From NCBI RefSeq assembly GCF_026151205.1, contig NC_087077.1:18026475-18090474 (forward strand): a stretch of DNA of 64,000 bases, in the 5' to 3' direction. The notes under the pieces are model-generated. The model ran no database searches and had not been told where the DNA came from. It was given only the letters and a program-made list of their open reading frames with translations. The stretch is from Bolinopsis microptera. Its lineage: Eukaryota; Ctenophora; Tentaculata; Lobata; Bolinopsidae. Both the position numbers and the translations under genes were made by a program. The first letter of the stretch is position 1. Each line of letters opens with the position of its first letter. Below, in pieces: positions 61,236 through 64,000 of the stretch.

Positions 61236-62637
61236 TATCATCTATTTTTGATTATAATGTCAGGGTACTTTATAAAGTCGAAATATAAACTGATATCTTC
61301 ATTAATAAGGAGGAAGTTTCAACGATTTCGAAATTTTTCCTTAAAAAACATTTCCTTGTGTTTAGGTAAGCATATCGGTCGATCACTGACTGAATATGCC
61401 ACTTAATACTCATTCAAGTTGGCATTAAATTCATATATAATGACATTAAACTGTCGTGGCAAAGCAGAATTTGTTGGAAATCACGAATGAGCAAAATTCT
61501 CACCTTTCGCGCGTGCAAACTTTGAGCGGACGTTGCGTGCGCATCCAAATTTGAATCGCCGTAAATTTTTGCATGTAATTGTTTTATATATAGTTTGATA
61601 AGCATGCAAAGTTTCAAAGTATTTCAAGAAGAATTGTAATCACAACGGCACTCTAAAGTTGACAGAAAATGACGAAAACAGCAATTTTCAGTGATTTTAG
61701 CGATTTTCTATCAATTTGGGCGTGTCCCCACGTGTGCAACTTTTCGATTTTCAACTTTAAAACTAGCCTAATACACAATTTATACCTATAGGAAGCAGAA
61801 CTGAGCTCCACAACTCAAGGCATGGCCCAACACCAGAGAATACTAAATCGCAAAATTGACGTTTTTATAAAATAATTCTTCAAAAAAGCACAAACTTCAA
61901 TGACGAATATCTTTATGAAGGAGCAAGCTAGAAAAACTTTCCGGTAGATTTTCAGAATGCTTGAACAATTATCTAAGATAAAAATTTCCTCAGATTTTGA
62001 ATACAATTACTTTTTAATGGTGTAAAATCATTTTTAAAAGTTATTACTTTGTCAAAAATCAAGTTTTAAAAACGGTTAACTTGATGACGTCATCAAAGGG
62101 TGTTCATGACGTCAAATAATTTGTTTATACAATGTAAACTAAAGTGTAAACAATTATTTTCAAGACCTGTGGTCGGAAATGGCTGTATCTTTTATACTTT
62201 TCAATCTATGGACAATTAAATACAGGCTACAATTGACTGGCAAAGCGTCTATCCCTGAATATATGTATATGTATATGTATGTATGTATGTATCACGACAA
62301 TCTGTCGTAAAACAGGGGTTCTAGAAAACCCACTTCCCGATGTTCCTGAAACCTGAAACTTTTTTTGCAGTCGATTTGGTCAACGTCTAGACGCCCTGAA
62401 AAATTTCAGATCTCGAACTCAATTTTAACATGGTTTTTAAAGCACCTGAATATGGCGATTTTGGGTTTTTTACCGAATTTCGTATAACAGTGCTGGCGAG
62501 TATTTTATGCAAATTTCTTAAAAATCTCAACATAACTATTTTTTATTCCTGTCATCTTTGACATCAAATTAGAATGTTTTGAACTAAAATAAATCTGCTG
62601 AACGACTTCCGATGAGTCTTAATGTCTGAAAAACTCC

Positions 62638-62697
62638 TGCCGGAGGCGGCGGCCTTCGGCCGCCGCCTCCGGCCGGAGTGCACGCTTCGCGTGCACC
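62638..62697. repeat. GC-rich double palindrome
   Basis: Stem ccggaggcggcggcc with its complement around a short ttc loop, followed by a second hairpin gtgcacg/cgtgcac. It is pure GC in AT-rich DNA. The tandem partner segment (62813-63235) lacks it at the same place, so it looks like a small insertion. Next to it is an 18-bp repeat (ggtataatagtaaagggg, about 3 copies, 62703-62757). Confidence 0.85.
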
Positions 62698-63691
62698 AAA
62701 GAGGGTATAATAGTAAAGGGGGTATAATAGTAAAGGGGGTATAATAGTAAATGGGGTACATAGTATACCCACAATAAATGCAACGGTCGTGCTTGCCAGC
62801 ACTGTGATATACTTCACGACAATCTGTTGTAAAACAGGGGTTCCAGAAAACCCACTTCCCAATACTCCTGAAACATGAAATTTTTTTTACAGTCGATTTG
62901 GACAAGGTCTAGACGCCCTGCAAAGTTTCAGATCTCTAACTCAATTTTAACATGGTTTTTAAGGCACCTGAATGTGGCGATTTTGGGTTTTTTACCTAAT
63001 TTCGTATAACATGCTGGTGCGTATTTTGCTCAAATTTCTTAAAAACCTCCACATAACTATTTCTTATTCCTGTCATCTTTAACATTGAATTAGAATGTTT
63101 TGAACTTAAATATAACTGCTGAACTACTTTCGATGAGTCTTAATGCCTGGAAAACAATAAAGGGGATATACTAGTATAGGGGGTAAATAGTATTGTGAAT
63201 ATAAGGGCGACGGTAATGCTTGCCAGCATTGTGATCAGATTTCAGGGTGGACCGTGATTCTCACTTCACTTGCCCATGAATCAGTGAATCGAAGAGAAGA
63301 GAGAGGACATTAGCGATAATGAGAATGAGAATACGCTTTAATGAAGATTTGACTTATTATTGCTATAGATTTATTTTCCTTTAAATAGACGTGTCTTTTT
63401 TTCTATTTCTGAGTAATATCAGTAACTGTAAATTGAAATAACTTCTTTAACAAGTAACAAAAACAGAAATTTCGGTTGAAAATTTGTTGATCTCTGAAAA
63501 AAACTTGAAAGGTCGGCCACCGGTAAATACATGACCGGGATAATTTGGCGGGTTTTGGGAAAGTCCGCCATATTTTTCCCGGTCATTAATTTTCCCAGTC
63601 ATAAATTAACCCGCTATAATATTCCCGAGTAAGGTAGTCGATTTATTGAACTTTTTTAACAACAAGGTTATTCCATTTTAAGTTTTAACAC

Positions 63692-63822
63692 ATGGTAAAA
63701 GAACGGTATATTATGCTCGCCTCCGTTGAAACACAAGGAAATATTTTGCTTGACCCCCTGAACAAGGACCCGCTCTGTGCTATGGATATAGTTCTGTATT
63801 CCATCAACGGAGACCCAAAAAG
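63692..63822 (+). CDS. Candidate first exon, phase 2 end
   Basis: ATG at 63692 (+4 G), 43 codons plus two bases to donor aaaag|gtatta: MVKERYIIMLASVETQ, then GNILLDPLNKDPLC and AMDIVLYSINGDPKR. An in-frame stop precedes the ATG by one codon and no acceptor lies between, so a first exon is favoured. The donor is weaker than the others (gtatta). It lies just right of transposon copy 2. Composition is protein-like, family not recognised. Confidence 0.45.
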
Positions 63823-64000
63823 GTATTAATGATTGTGTACTAATAACTTTGTACTTTCAATAAGTAAATTTTATGTAAATGTTATTTAACGAGTAAATTT
63901 ATAATAAATTAGCCATCTTCAAGTCATTGTCTGCAGCTGGGTTATTCGACCACGTTACGTTTAGACCATATTTGATATATATTTTGAACTAAAATATTAT
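63823..64000. other. Non-coding edge of window
   Basis: AT-rich, no signal. Confidence 0.4.

Larger units (their letters stand above)
59411..63233. mobile_element. Unclassified hairpin-rich insertion nested in copy 2
   Basis: Comparison with copy 1 gives a clean break: ...tagaaAT | insertion | ATcagattt..., with AT possibly duplicated. Inside are two tandem units (59411-60742 and 60743-62245), each a long hairpin plus about 1 kb, then two tandem copies of another segment (about 62292-62808 and 62813-63235). No coding frame is credible. Superfamily unknown. The absence of a CTRR end argues against a classical Helitron. Confidence 0.7.
59147..63634 (+). mobile_element. TA-flanked TIR transposon, copy 2, split by an insertion
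   Basis: Inverted relative to copy 1 (34328-35393). Ends CCTTACTCGGG and CCCGAGTAAGG are flanked by TA (59145-59146 and 63635-63636). Left piece 59147-59410 matches the right part of copy 1. Right piece 63236-63634 matches its left part, lacking the HIRAN-bearing segment. The two pieces are separated by a 3.8-kb insertion. Confidence 0.85.

Noticed and set aside
62564..62905. Two - strand frames of 92 and 113 codons
   Set aside because: They run through the GC palindrome and the 18-bp repeat; protein content is repeat-driven.
59411..63233. Helitron interpretation of the nested insertion
   Set aside because: One strand could start with TC, but the opposite end is not CTRR and the contents are long hairpin tandems. 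A 2-bp AT duplication is equally likely.

Overview
This is a gene-poor, visibly AT-rich stretch of an animal-type nuclear genome. It has long non-coding tracts, GT-AG bounded short exons, minisatellites, nested transposons and a CR1/Jockey-group LINE. Nothing here names the species. The LINE type, the tRNA-derived repeats and the hammerhead-bearing repeats fit an invertebrate, but this is inference. Apart from the LINE there is no complete long protein gene. The only host coding signals are short exons with consensus splice sites on the + strand.

Layout. At 1-5263: one good internal exon (865-1023), a 17-bp minisatellite, otherwise nothing. At 5264-17066: a LINE whose single PHD-endonuclease-RT frame lies between two arrays of the same 14-bp repeat. 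The LINE is split by a 6.6-kb foldback transposon (6907-13548) with about 1.5-kb inverted arms and a 6-bp target duplication (TTATGA). Removing the insertion and one duplication copy rejoins the LINE frame. Each foldback arm carries 40-bp tandem repeats and an outward-facing tRNA-like Pol III promoter. The centre holds a LINE tail fragment and about 2.65 kb of almost pure pyrimidine repeat. At 17067-34327: mostly non-coding, with a C-rich minisatellite, an old diverged tandem duplication and small candidate exons. At 34328-35393: a TA-flanked TIR transposon carrying a HIRAN-like coding fragment. At 39159-39666: a hAT-like MITE with a perfect 8-bp target duplication. At 46331-49968: a recent tandem duplication holding three hammerhead-ribozyme motifs on the - strand, one of them (47285-47340) a complete type I hammerhead with a GUC cleavage site. 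At 59147-63634: a second, inverted copy of the TA-flanked transposon, split by a 3.8-kb insertion built of tandem long hairpins and a GC-rich palindrome.

The most plausible host gene is a + strand locus whose body lies beyond the window. Seven candidate short exons between 21.2 and 63.8 kb contain an in-frame ATG, end in a consensus-like GT donor and all stop in splice phase 2. That is the pattern expected of alternative first exons feeding one shared downstream exon. Identity of the gene is not established.

The two most noteworthy systems are the hammerhead/tRNA-like retrozyme-type repeat near 47 kb and the foldback element with outward Pol III-like promoters that splits the LINE.
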